Part shown: piece after piece, positions 16,241 to 24,528 of the stretch | How positions within the stretch are numbered: the stretch's first letter is position 1 | Layout: every line of letters begins with the position of its first letter | Source of the DNA: an uncultured Hyphomicrobiales bacterium | GTDB lineage: Bacteria > Pseudomonadota > Alphaproteobacteria > Rhizobiales > Beijerinckiaceae | NCBI GenBank assembly: GCA_903884435.1 | Contig: CAISEY010000268.1 | Location: 1 to 37,995, forward strand | Length of the DNA stretch: 37,995 bases | Reading direction: 5' to 3' | The notes under the pieces: generated by a model | Database searches by the model: none | The model's input: the letters and a program-made list of their open reading frames with translations, nothing else | Told to the model about the DNA's origin: nothing | Made by a program: the position numbers and the translations under genes

Positions 16241-17502
16241 GGCTCCGGCTTGCGCTGATAGAGGTGAAACCCTCCGTAGATGGACGACCTGTCCCGTTCC
16301 GTGAAGCGGCGGCAGGCGTTCGCGTCGTAGCTCCAGCGATCGAGGATCGCGGCCGGAATCCGGCCGGGCAGCAGCCTTTCGTTGGCGGCCGTGCGGAAAA
16401 TGACGCGCGCGCCCGGGCGAGCGGTGCGGTCTATTTCCGTCCAGAGCGCCGTGAGCTCCGCGTCGTTCATCCAGTCCTGAGCGTCGAGCAAAACGTAACA
16501 ATCGGCGCTGGCGGCGGGACTCGCCGCGAGGAACCCGGTGAACGATTCGTGCCGCACGTCGATCCTGTCGGCGCGGGCGCGGATCGCCTCGAAATTTCGC
16601 TCGTGGAGAAAGGGAGGCAACGCCGCGCCGGGACGCGGATCGTAGCGACGGCCAAAGGCTTGCCAGGCGAAATAATTATCCCGCAGCGGGAAGGCGCAGG
16701 CGAGTTGCTCGACGCGGCGACGCAACGCGCCCGCGATGCCGTCGGCTCCGTCCGCGGCGAGCGCCGCGTATTGCGACGGCGGAATTCCAAGTCCGTAGAG
16801 CGAAGCCGGACTCCGGGTCAGCACACGAACCAGCCAGCCGTCGAGCACGGGCGCGACATGGCGGTCGAACAGCTCGCGCTGTTCCTTCATCGAACCCGCT
16901 CGAAGCATCACGCGGGGATCGACGCCGTGCAGGCGGGCGACCAGATGCGCGAGGCCGATGAAACGGCCCAGCAGCCCGTGTTTGTAAATGTTGCGGGCGA
17001 ACAGGCCGATCCGGCGGCGTCCCAGCAGATCGCGCTTTTCCCAGTACCGCCGGCTGAGCGGATCGAGGCCCGGCGCGATGTGCGCGTCATAGGCCTCGAT
17101 GTTCTCGCGGCTTTCCGGACGGGCGAAGAAGGCCTGGAATTGCGACTGCCGCGGCAGGGAGCGCAACGCCTGGAGCTTGAGGCGGTTGAGCGCGACATGC
17201 GCGTCGTTGATGTCGAGAGCGGTGATTTTCGCGGGCGAGGCGACGAGATAGCTCAGCACGTTGCAACCGCCAGAAGCGATGGCGACGACGTGATCTTCCG
17301 GGCCGATTTGCAGCGCCTCCATGTCGACGACCGGGTCTTCCCAGATCTGCGGATAGACGAGGCCGCGAAACGCCGCCGTGAACACGCGTTCGAGGAGGCC
17401 CTCGCGCGAAAGGAGGCCGTGCCGGTGCACGGCGGCGCCGAGATTCAATCTTGTTTCACGATGAGCGCCTGCGGCGATGTCGGACACGGGACCCCCTGCC
17501 AT
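16237..17502 (-). CDS. btaA: BtaA-like S-adenosylmethionine:diacylglycerol 3-amino-3-carboxypropyltransferase (DUF3419)
   Basis: BtaA transfers the aminocarboxypropyl group of SAM to diacylglycerol, the first step of betaine-lipid synthesis, on the cytoplasmic face of the membrane. The 421-residue product shows the family pattern: FRGLVYPQIWEDPVVDMEAL, VVAIASGGCNVLSYL (SAM site), ITALDINDAHVALNRLK, LLGRFIGLAHLVARLHG, and a late VLLDAQDWMND. The ATG at 17502 gives a plausible length. A GTG at 17487, preceded by AGGGGG, is an alternative. An 18-base Pho box lies 40 bases before the ATG, so phosphate-starvation control by PhoB is likely. The gene is divergent from the glycosyltransferase and overlaps btaB by four bases. 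Confidence 0.9.
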   Translation of the reverse strand: MAGGPVSDIAAGAHRETRLNLGAAVHRHGLLSREGLLERVFTAAFRGLVYPQIWEDPVVDMEALQIGPEDHVVAIASGGCNVLSYLVASPAKITALDINDAHVALNRLKLQALRSLPRQSQFQAFFARPESRENIEAYDAHIAPGLDPLSRRYWEKRDLLGRRRIGLFARNIYKHGLLGRFIGLAHLVARLHGVDPRVMLRAGSMKEQRELFDRHVAPVLDGWLVRVLTRSPASLYGLGIPPSQYAALAADGADGIAGALRRRVEQLACAFPLRDNYFAWQAFGRRYDPRPGAALPPFLHERNFEAIRARADRIDVRHESFTGFLAASPAASADCYVLLDAQDWMNDAELTALWTEIDRTARPGARVIFRTAANERLLPGRIPAAILDRWSYDANACRRFTERDRSSIYGGFHLYQRKPEP

Positions 17503-17541
17503 TCCTCGGATGTGCGATCCGGTCACGACTAGGAGAATCGC

Positions 17542-17559
17542 GTGACAGGCGCGTGAAAG
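17542..17559 (-). promoter_or_regulatory. Pho box upstream of btaA
   Basis: On the minus strand the sequence reads CTTTCACGCGCCTGTCAC: two 7-base half-sites, CTTTCAC and CTGTCAC, separated by 4 bases, the geometry of a PhoB site. The second half-site matches the CTGTCAC consensus exactly and the first differs at one base. It is 40 bases before the btaA ATG. Confidence 0.7.
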
Positions 17560-17561
17560 CC

Positions 17562-17576
17562 CCGTCACACAAGTGA
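17562..17576 (+). promoter_or_regulatory. Shared 15-base element upstream of the glycosyltransferase gene
   Basis: CCGTCACACAAGTGA lies 46 bases before the glycosyltransferase ATG. The identical 15-mer, in the same orientation to its gene, lies 48 bases before the plcP-like start (21714-21728). CCGTCAC resembles one Pho half-site; the second half is poor. It also contains the inverted repeat GTCAC-N4-GTGAC. It may be a degenerate PhoB site or the site of another regulator. Confidence 0.45.
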
Positions 17577-17622
17577 CTTCCAAATCTGGTCAAGGACGCC
17601 CGGGAAACCTGCGGATGCTCCG

Positions 17623-18786
17623 ATGAACGCCATGACGCGGATTGTCAGCGACACGCCGGCGGACGCCCGTCCGCCTCGCGCGCGACCGCGCGAAACCGCT
17701 CCGATCCGCGTTCTCGTCGTGACGGACGCCTGGCGGCCGCAGGTCAATGGCGTCGTGCGCACGCTTGAATGGCTCCGGGCGGAAACGCCCGCGTTCGGCG
17801 TTGAATTGATCTTTTTGACTCCCGAGCGATTCCGGACCGTCGGAATGCCAACCTATCCCGAAATCAGACTCGCGCTGGCGTCGCCATCGAGCGTGTACAA
17901 GATCATCGATTCGCTCGCGCCCGACGCGATTCACATCGCGACCGAGGGCCCGCTCGGCTTTCTCGCGCGTCGTTACGCTCTCGCGCGCCGGCGTCCCTTC
18001 ACGACCTGCTATCATACCCGCTACCCGGAATATGTCGCGGCGCGCGCGCCGGCCCCGCTGTGGCTGGGCTACGCGCTCATGCGACGCTTTCACGCCCCGG
18101 CCGCGGCGACCCTGGTCGCCAGCGAATCATTGCGAAGCGAACTCGCCAGCCGCGGCTTTTCCAATCTTCGCGTGTGGCGACGCGGCGTCGACACGGCGCT
18201 GTTCGCCAACGCCTCGCGAGCGCCCCTGCCCTGGCCTCGGCCCGTGTTTCTCGCGGTCGGGCGGGTTGCCATCGAGAAAAACCTCGAAGCCTTCCTGTCG
18301 CTCGACTTGCCAGGCACGAAGGTCGTCGTGGGCGAGGGGCCCGCGCGCGCCGCTCTCGAGCGGAAATATCCCGCGGCGAAATTTCCCGGCGCGCGCGCCG
18401 GCGCCGAACTCGCCACTCTATACGCGAGCGCGGACGCCCTGGTGTTTCCCAGCCTCACGGACACGTTCGGCCTCGTGATGGTCGAGGCCCTGGCGGCGGG
18501 CACGCCGGTCGCGGCGTTTCCCGCCGCCGCGCCCATGGAAATCCTGCGTGGCGGAGAATGCGGCGCGCTCGACGCCGATCTGCGCTCGGCCGCGCTGGCG
18601 GCCCTGCGCGTGGATCGCGCCGCCTGCCGGCGTCACGCCGCGACGCGCGACATGGTCGCGAGCGCGCGCAGCTTTCTGAAAAACATCGCCGACGCCCTCG
18701 CGATCAAGCCGCTCGCCGACCGCCTCGCGGCGTTCGACGCGGCGGGCCGCGATTGCGGCCCGAAGGCTTCGGCGCGCGTCACATAG
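17623..18786 (+). CDS. GT4 glycosyltransferase, Agt/SqdX-like (diacylglycerol glycosyltransferase)
   Basis: The 387-residue product has the GT-B fold of family 4. The N domain begins IRVLVVTDAWRPQVNGVVRT (about residues 28-47), with a CYHTRYPEYV segment near 128. A C domain follows with FLAVGRVAIEKN, ADALVFPSLTDTFGLVMVEA and LAAGTPVAAFP near 270-305. Agt enzymes make mono- and diglycosyl-diacylglycerols that replace phospholipids when phosphate is short, using the diacylglycerol released by PlcP. SqdX-type sulfolipid synthase is an alternative, but no sqdB is present. The divergent btaA and the downstream phoA and plcP genes support the lipid-remodelling role. An upstream element is shared with plcP. 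The exact sugar donor is unknown. Confidence 0.78.
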   Translation: MNAMTRIVSDTPADARPPRARPRETAPIRVLVVTDAWRPQVNGVVRTLEWLRAETPAFGVELIFLTPERFRTVGMPTYPEIRLALASPSSVYKIIDSLAPDAIHIATEGPLGFLARRYALARRRPFTTCYHTRYPEYVAARAPAPLWLGYALMRRFHAPAAATLVASESLRSELASRGFSNLRVWRRGVDTALFANASRAPLPWPRPVFLAVGRVAIEKNLEAFLSLDLPGTKVVVGEGPARAALERKYPAAKFPGARAGAELATLYASADALVFPSLTDTFGLVMVEALAAGTPVAAFPAAAPMEILRGGECGALDADLRSAALAALRVDRAACRRHAATRDMVASARSFLKNIADALAIKPLADRLAAFDAAGRDCGPKASARVT

Positions 18787-18807
18787 ACGTCATTTCGATT
18801 TCATAAT
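18776..18807 (+). promoter_or_regulatory. Triple Pho half-site array and -10 box for phoA
   Basis: Three half-sites with an 11-base period, GCGTCAC (18776-18782), ACGTCAT (18787-18793) and ATTTCAT (18798-18804), form an extended Pho box. CATAAT (18802-18807) is a good -10 box overlapping the third half-site. The array overlaps the end of the glycosyltransferase gene, so phoA can be driven separately from it under phosphate starvation. Confidence 0.65.
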
Positions 18808-18831
18808 GTTTGAAAAACAAGGGTCGCCAAC

Positions 18832-20403
18832 ATGTCTCTCAATCGTTCCCGTACTCGCGTCCATCGCCTGGCTGGCGCCGTCTGCGTCGCCGCTCTCGTC
18901 CTGCCCGCGGCTCCGCGCGCGGCCGAGGCGCCATTGCCCCAGAAAAACGACGCCTATTTCGTATCGGCGCTCGAGCAAATGCGGAAAATTCAGGCTCGGA
19001 AGCCGAACACGAGCCGGGCGAAGAACGTCATTCTCTTCATAGGCGACGGCTATGGCGTCTCCTCGATGACGGCGACCCGCATCTTCCGCGGACAGCAGCT
19101 CGGGGGAGATGGACCGTCGCACAAGCTGCCGCACGAAGCCCTGCCCTACGCCGCCATGTCGCGCACTTACGCCCATGACAGTCTCGTCACCGATTCCGCG
19201 CCGAGCGCGGTCGCCATGACCACGGGCGTCAAATCCAACAACAACATGCTCGGCCTCTCCGGCTCCGCCGTCTGGCGCGAATGCGCGGCCTCCAAGGGCA
19301 AGGAAGTGACGACGATCGGCGAGATCGCCAAGGCGCTGGACATGTCCGTCGGCGCCGTCTCCACGGCCCGCATCACCGACGCGACCCCGGCCGCGATGTA
19401 CGCGCACGCTCCCCATCGCTCGTGGGAATCGGACGCCGATCTCACCGAGGAAGCCCTGAAGGCCGGATGCCCGGACATCGCCCGCCAGATCGTCGAATTT
19501 GGCCACGGCGACGGACTCGACGTGATGTTCGGCGGCGGACGCATGAACTTTCTTCCAGCGACGATGGACGATCCGGAGTACCCGGACCAGAAGGGCAAGC
19601 GCAAGGATGGCCGCGACCTCACCCGGGAATGGCTGAAGCGCTATTCGAATTCGGGCGCCTACGCGTGGAACAGGGACATGTTCGACAAGATCAATCCCGG
19701 GAGCACGCGCCACGCCCTGGCTCTCTTCGAGCGGACGGACATGCGCTACGAAGCCGACCGGGCGAAGGATCGCGGCGGCGAGCCCTCGCTGACGGAGATG
19801 ACGATGAAGGCGCTCGACATTCTGTCGAAAAACCCGAAGGGCTATGTCCTGATGGTCGAGGGGGGCCGGATCGATCACGGCAGCCACGCGAACAACGCCT
19901 ATCGCACGCTGACGGACGCGGTGGCCTTCGAGGAAGCCATCAAGGCGACGCTGGCGCGGGTCAATCTGAAGGACACGCTCGTCATCGTCACCGCCGATCA
20001 CAGCCACACGCTGACGATCAACGGCTATCCCGACCGCGACACGCCCATTCTCGGCCTCGTGAAGGAGCGCGGCAAGACGGCGCTCGATCTCAATGGCAAG
20101 CCCTACACGATCCTGAGTTTCACCAATGGCCCGGGCGCCAAGGATGGACCGCGCGACAACATCGGCGAGACCGACACGCTGGACCCCGATTACGTTCAGC
20201 AATCGCTGGTGCCGCTGAGTTCTGAAACACACACCGGCGAGGACGTGGCGATTTTCGCCGGCGGACCGTGGGCGCATCTGTTCCAGGGCGTGGTCGATGA
20301 AAACTATGTTTTCTTCGTCATGGATCAGGCCCTCCAGGCGACGAAGCGCTTGCCGAAAGGCGGCGCGGTCGCCAGGGCGCGCGTCAGCCAGGCGCAAAAA
20401 TGA
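18832..20403 (+). CDS. phoA: Alkaline phosphatase (PhoA family)
   Basis: A 523-residue exported alkaline phosphatase that releases phosphate from phosphomonoesters in the periplasm. A Sec-type signal peptide (to about residue 33) precedes NVILFIGDGYGVSS with the metal ligand D72. TDSAPSAVAMTTG follows, with nucleophile S122. MVEGGRIDHGSHANN, VIVTADHSHT and a late SSETHTGEDV carry the remaining metal ligands. All catalytic parts appear intact. A separate Pho box and -10 element precede it, fitting PhoB control. Its stop overlaps the start of the next gene by four bases. In this context it supplies phosphate while its neighbours replace phospholipids. Confidence 0.93.
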   Translation: MSLNRSRTRVHRLAGAVCVAALVLPAAPRAAEAPLPQKNDAYFVSALEQMRKIQARKPNTSRAKNVILFIGDGYGVSSMTATRIFRGQQLGGDGPSHKLPHEALPYAAMSRTYAHDSLVTDSAPSAVAMTTGVKSNNNMLGLSGSAVWRECAASKGKEVTTIGEIAKALDMSVGAVSTARITDATPAAMYAHAPHRSWESDADLTEEALKAGCPDIARQIVEFGHGDGLDVMFGGGRMNFLPATMDDPEYPDQKGKRKDGRDLTREWLKRYSNSGAYAWNRDMFDKINPGSTRHALALFERTDMRYEADRAKDRGGEPSLTEMTMKALDILSKNPKGYVLMVEGGRIDHGSHANNAYRTLTDAVAFEEAIKATLARVNLKDTLVIVTADHSHTLTINGYPDRDTPILGLVKERGKTALDLNGKPYTILSFTNGPGAKDGPRDNIGETDTLDPDYVQQSLVPLSSETHTGEDVAIFAGGPWAHLFQGVVDENYVFFVMDQALQATKRLPKGGAVARARVSQAQK

Positions 20404-20846
20404 CCTTCGCCGTTTCCTCGCGAACTCCCTCCCGCCGCGACTTCATCGCCGCGGGTCTCGTTTGCCTCGCGCCGCCGGGCGCGAGCGCGACGGAGAAGGT
20501 GAAGATCCGCGATCTGTGGGGCGATGGAGGGCGCTTTTCCGGGCTCGCCGACCGGCTGGCTGGCCAGAGCGTGGAAATGCGAGGCTACATGGCTCCGCCA
20601 CTCAAGCCGGAAGCCATGTTCTTCGTGCTGACGCGCATTCCCATGGCGGTGTGTCCGTTCTGCGATTCGGAGGCCAGCTGGCCCGACGATCTCGTCGTCG
20701 CCGAGGTTCGCAGGCCCCTGACGCCATCTTCCTTCAATGATCTCATCTCGGTCTCGGGGCGCCTCGAACTTGGCGGAAAGACCGATCCGGCCACCGGCTT
20801 CGTCAGCCGCGCGCGGATTGTCGACGCCGTCTTCGCGCGCGTCTGA
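20400..20846 (+). CDS. Small Tat-exported protein with CPFC motif, translationally coupled to phoA
   Basis: This 148-residue protein starts inside the phoA stop (ATGA) and is probably coupled to it. PSRRDFIAAGLVCLAPPGA is a twin-arginine signal (about residues 9-30). The mature part has the look of a small beta-barrel (VEMRGYMAPPL, MFFVLTRIPMAV, ISVSGRLELGG), with a CPFCDSE motif at C85-C88. It resembles the DUF3299-type OB-fold proteins found with exporters, though I am unsure of the exact family. The two cysteines could bind a metal such as zinc, which PhoA needs, or form a disulfide. Function is unknown. Confidence 0.75.
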   Translation: MTFAVSSRTPSRRDFIAAGLVCLAPPGASATEKVKIRDLWGDGGRFSGLADRLAGQSVEMRGYMAPPLKPEAMFFVLTRIPMAVCPFCDSEASWPDDLVVAEVRRPLTPSSFNDLISVSGRLELGGKTDPATGFVSRARIVDAVFARV

Positions 20847-20861
20847 GGCGCGCGTCGACGA

Positions 20862-21665
20862 TCAGGCAGCCTCGACGAGGGCCGACTCCCGCTGCTTTCC
20901 CGTCGCGAATTCGCGCTCCATCGAGCTCATCCATTTGACGAGTTCGAGCCTTCCATCCATGTGCTCGAGAATCGCGGAGCAGGATTCCACCCAGTCGCCC
21001 GTGTTGAGATAGGTGATGCCGTCGATGACCCGCATGGCTGGCTGGTGGATGTGACCGCACAGGACCGCGTGCACGTCGTGCCGCCTGGCGTCGGCGACCA
21101 CCGCGTGTTCAAAGGCGCTGATGAAGTTCACCGCGCGTTTCACCTTTTGCTTCGCGTAGGCGGAGAACGACCAGTAGGGCAAGCCCAGTCGCCGGCGGAC
21201 CCGGCTGATATGACGGTTCAGGAAGATGGCGAAATCGTAGGCCCAGTCGCCGAGCAGGGCGAGGCATCGCACGTTGCGAACAACCGTGTCGTATTTGTCT
21301 CCGTGCAGGAGCAGAATCCGGCGTCCATCCGCGGTCGTGTGGACAAACTCCTCGTGAATTTCGATGCCTCCGAATGAAGACCCTGAATAGTCGCGCAGAA
21401 ACTCGTCGTGATTGCCGGGGATGTAGACGAGGCGAGTCGCCTTGCGCACCTTGCGCAAAAGTTTCTGGATGACGTCGTTGTGGCGTTGCGGCCAGTGCCA
21501 GGCGGCCTTGAGTCGCCAGCCGTCGATGATGTCGCCGACGAGGAAAATCGTCTCGGCTTCATGGCATTTCATGAATTCAAGGAGCGCCTCCGCCTGGCAT
21601 CCGCGCGTGCCCAGATGCAGATCGGAGAGAAAGAGCGAACGGACTTGTCTGACGGTTGTCGCCAC
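20862..21665 (-). CDS. plcP: PlcP-like metallophosphoesterase (phosphate-starvation phospholipase C)
   Basis: The 267-residue protein carries the metallophosphoesterase ligands in order: SDLHLG near residue 14, VGDIIDGW near 43, PGNHDEFLRD near 83, LLLHGDKYD near 118 and CGHIHQPAM near 204. It is in the UDP-2,3-diacylglucosamine diphosphatase-like group that includes PlcP of Sinorhizobium, which cleaves phosphatidylcholine and related lipids to diacylglycerol under phosphate limitation. Nearby btaAB, a GT4 enzyme and phoA favour PlcP over an LpxH-type lipid A enzyme. The start is GTG, with GGAG about 10 bases upstream. It converges on the CPFC gene. The 15-base element at 21714-21728 lies upstream. 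Confidence 0.75.
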   Translation of the reverse strand: MATTVRQVRSLFLSDLHLGTRGCQAEALLEFMKCHEAETIFLVGDIIDGWRLKAAWHWPQRHNDVIQKLLRKVRKATRLVYIPGNHDEFLRDYSGSSFGGIEIHEEFVHTTADGRRILLLHGDKYDTVVRNVRCLALLGDWAYDFAIFLNRHISRVRRRLGLPYWSFSAYAKQKVKRAVNFISAFEHAVVADARRHDVHAVLCGHIHQPAMRVIDGITYLNTGDWVESCSAILEHMDGRLELVKWMSSMEREFATGKQRESALVEAA

Positions 21666-21713
21666 GCGCGTGAACTCCGGAAATGTTTCGCGCCTGAATG
21701 ACCGACTCGCGTC

Positions 21714-21728
21714 TCACTTGTGTGACGG
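21714..21728 (-). promoter_or_regulatory. Shared 15-base element upstream of plcP
   Basis: Read on the minus strand this is CCGTCACACAAGTGA, the same 15-mer found before the glycosyltransferase gene, with nearly the same distance to the start (48 versus 46 bases) and the same orientation. The remaining 302-base gap to the exporter genes has a TATAAA (21897-21902) and an ATGTCAT (21867-21873) that could belong to the opposite promoter. Nothing else was recognised. Confidence 0.45.
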
Positions 21729-21967
21729 CTCCGGGTCCGGCGAACTTGAGTCGCGGGCAAGACGGGGTGACGCCCGCGACATTGGCGCCGTGTTCACGCG
21801 CGAGCGTCGCGGCGAGAGATCCCCCGGCCGCGTCCGATCTCCGGATTGCTTTCGGGAGCGTGATTCATGTCATGTCCCGATTCCGCCATTTTCAATTATA
21901 AACAAGCTTGATCAACAAGGTCGCGCCGGATTTTTCGAGACCCGCGGGCGCGGCTGGAGGCCGTGGC

Positions 21968-23299
21968 ATGCTCAACCAGCCTGGACGCGCGGACGCCGCG
22001 CCCAAGGAAAGTCCTTCGCCGCGCACGCGGAGTTGCGAGCGTTCCTTCGGTCCGGCTCGCCGAACTTTCCGGTCGTTCGCGGGCAGGTTGTGGTCCTGGC
22101 GATATCGTGGCGCGGCGCTTGTCGCCGCTTTTTCCGCTTTCGGGTATTTTGGCGCGCCTTTCGTGCTTGGCCCGATCGTCGACGCGGAGCCTGTCGCGCG
22201 CGCCGATTTCGTGCAAAGCGTCGTGGCGAGCGGAAACGTCCTCGCGCCATATCGCGTCAATATCGGAAGCCAGGTTGTTGGCGTCGTCAAAGACGTCCCC
22301 GTCGAGGAAGGCCAGACCGTCAAGGCTGGCGACAAGCTGATCCTCCTTGACGACCGCGAGCTCCGCGCACAGGTTGTTCAGGCCGAAGGCGCGGTCGCGC
22401 AATCCGAAGCGCGCATGCGCCAGCTCAGGGAACTCACGCTTCCCTCGGCGGAGGCGACCCTGGCGCAAGCGCGGGCCACGCTCACCGACGCGCAATCGAC
22501 CTACGACCGGGCCGACAAACTGTTTCGCAGCGGGAGCGAGACAAAGGTCGTGCTGGAGGACGCCACCAGGGCGCTGGCCATCGCGAACGCGCAACTTCGC
22601 GCCGCCAATTTTCAGGTCGTCACGAATCAGCCAGGCGGCAGCGATTACGTCATGGCGGAAACTCAACTCAGCCAGGCGCGAGCCAACCTCGCGATCGCGC
22701 AATCGCGCCTCAGCTACACGATTATCACGGCCCCGCGCGACGGCGTCCTGATCTCGAGAAACGTCGAGCGCGGGTATGTCGTCCAGCCGTCGAACGTACT
22801 CATGGTCCTGTCGCCGTCCGGCGACATCCAGCTCCAGGTCCAGATCGACGAGAAAAACCTCGGCCTGATCGCCGTCGGCCAAAAGGCGCTGGCTTCGACG
22901 GACGCCTATCCGGGAGAGTCGTTTCGAGCGGAAGTCGTCTACATCAATCCGGGAATCGATTTGCAACGCGCCTCCGTCGCCGTGAAGCTGCGGACGCCGG
23001 AGCCGCCAGCCTATCTGCGGCAGGACATGACGGTGTCCGTGGACATAGAAACCGCCTTGCATCCCGGGGCGCTGGTCATTTCCGCCACGAGCCTGCGCGG
23101 CAAGACCGGCGACAAGCCCTGGGTTTTCAAGGTCGCTTCCGGACGCGCGACGCGGCAGCCCGTCCAGCTCGGGCTCACGAGCGCCGGCAAGGTCGAGATT
23201 CTCGACGGGCTGAACGAGGGAGACCTCGTCCTTCCGGCGTCGGCGACGGTCGCCGGGGGATCGCGGATCAGGGTCCGCGGTTTCGGGGCGCGGGAATGA
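21968..23299 (+). CDS. HlyD/MacA-family periplasmic adaptor subunit of an ABC exporter
   Basis: The 443-residue adaptor has a basic cytoplasmic tail, one membrane segment (about residues 47-67), a lipoyl-type half-motif (VVGVVKDVPVEEGQTVKAGD near 100), a long alpha-helical coiled-coil hairpin (about 120-200), the second lipoyl half (TIITAPRDGVLISRNVERGY) and a beta-barrel. The ATG at 21968 has GGAGG 7 bases upstream; an earlier in-frame TTG does not. Such adaptors link inner-membrane MacB or DevC-type permeases to outer-membrane channels. It overlaps the permease by four bases (ATGA). DevB, which exports glycolipids, is a family member; that substrate is only a hypothesis here. Confidence 0.87.
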   Translation: MLNQPGRADAAPKESPSPRTRSCERSFGPARRTFRSFAGRLWSWRYRGAALVAAFSAFGYFGAPFVLGPIVDAEPVARADFVQSVVASGNVLAPYRVNIGSQVVGVVKDVPVEEGQTVKAGDKLILLDDRELRAQVVQAEGAVAQSEARMRQLRELTLPSAEATLAQARATLTDAQSTYDRADKLFRSGSETKVVLEDATRALAIANAQLRAANFQVVTNQPGGSDYVMAETQLSQARANLAIAQSRLSYTIITAPRDGVLISRNVERGYVVQPSNVLMVLSPSGDIQLQVQIDEKNLGLIAVGQKALASTDAYPGESFRAEVVYINPGIDLQRASVAVKLRTPEPPAYLRQDMTVSVDIETALHPGALVISATSLRGKTGDKPWVFKVASGRATRQPVQLGLTSAGKVEILDGLNEGDLVLPASATVAGGSRIRVRGFGARE

Positions 23300-24528
23300 A
23301 CGGTCGCTGGTCGCCCTTTGAATGGATCACGGCGCTCCGTTTCCTCAGGGAAGGGCGAATGCAAACCCTGTTTATTGTCGCCGCCGTCTCGATCGGCGTC
23401 GCGGTCATCGTTTTCATGTCGGCGATGCTGTCCAGCCTGCAGGCGAATTTCGTGAAGCGCGTGTTGACCTCGCAGCCTCACATCCAGTTGATTCCACCCG
23501 ACGAGGTGGCGCGGCCGTTGCGGGCCCCGGTGGCGGGAACGGTCTCGCAAACCATCGTTCAGCGACCCGCCCAGCGGATTCGCTCGATCGACCAGTGGCT
23601 GAAGATCAAGACACAGTTGAGCGCGTGGCCGGAGATCGTGACGGTTTCCCCGACCATGTCGGGATCCGCGCTCGCGGTCAGGGGGGCCGCCAGTCGCTCC
23701 ATCACCCTCACGGGAGTGGACCCGGACGAATATTTCAAGATTGTTCCAATCCAGGATTACATCGTGGCGGGGCAGCCGCGCGTCTCGACCGACGACATAC
23801 TCGTCGGGACCGAACTGGCCAGGGCTCTGGGCGCGTCGCTGGGCGACAAAATAAACATAACAGGCGCCACCTCCGCGTCGCGCGTTCTGACCATCACCGG
23901 AATTTTCGATCTCGGCAACAAGGGTGCCAATCTGCGCACGACCTACGTCGCGTTGCGCACGGCCCAGGCGCTCAACAATCTCGTTGGCGGCGTCACCACC
24001 ATCGACGTGACCGTCAGGGACATTTACGCCGCGGAGACGATCGCGCGGAACGTGCAGGCGGCGACCGGCGTCGAGGCGGACAGCTGGATATACACAAACG
24101 CGCAGTTCTTCACGGCCGTGAACGCGCAGGAGAACTCCAACACACTGATCCGCTTCTTCGTCGCCCTGTCGGTCGCCTTCGGCATCGCCAGCGTGCTCGT
24201 CGTCTCCGTGATCCAGAGATCGAAGGACATCGGAATCCTGCGCGCCATGGGCACGTCGCGCGGGCAGATACTGCGCGTGTTTTTGTTGCAAGGCGGACTC
24301 CTCGGGTTCCTTGGATCGCTCGCCGGAGCCGCGGCCGGCGGAGGCGCGGTGATTTTCTGGCACGGCTACCTGCGCCAGGCCGACGGGAGCGAGCTTTTTC
24401 AACTCGTTCTCGAACCCTCGCTGTTCGTCGGCGCGGTGCTGATCGCGACCGTCACGGGATTCGCCGCCGCCGCGGCGCCCGCGCTCAGAGCCGCGAAACT
24501 CGATCCGGTGGTGGCGATCCGTGGCTGA
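23296..24528 (+). CDS. FtsX/MacB-type ABC transporter permease
   Basis: A 410-residue permease of the MacB/DevC/LolCE fold. It has one membrane segment near residues 23-45, a large periplasmic domain of about 230 residues, then three membrane segments near the C terminus. [20 protein letters not shown] is the FtsX-family coupling helix, and [12 protein letters not shown] is the typical ending. It works with the downstream ATPase and the upstream adaptor. Its start overlaps the adaptor stop, and its end overlaps the ATPase start by eight bases, so the three form one translational unit. No outer-membrane channel gene lies nearby. Substrate unknown. Confidence 0.9.
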   Translation: MNGRWSPFEWITALRFLREGRMQTLFIVAAVSIGVAVIVFMSAMLSSLQANFVKRVLTSQPHIQLIPPDEVARPLRAPVAGTVSQTIVQRPAQRIRSIDQWLKIKTQLSAWPEIVTVSPTMSGSALAVRGAASRSITLTGVDPDEYFKIVPIQDYIVAGQPRVSTDDILVGTELARALGASLGDKINITGATSASRVLTITGIFDLGNKGANLRTTYVALRTAQALNNLVGGVTTIDVTVRDIYAAETIARNVQAATGVEADSWIYTNAQFFTAVNAQENSNTLIRFFVALSVAFGIASVLVVSVIQRSKDIGILRAMGTSRGQILRVFLLQGGLLGFLGSLAGAAAGGGAVIFWHGYLRQADGSELFQLVLEPSLFVGAVLIATVTGFAAAAAPALRAAKLDPVVAIRG

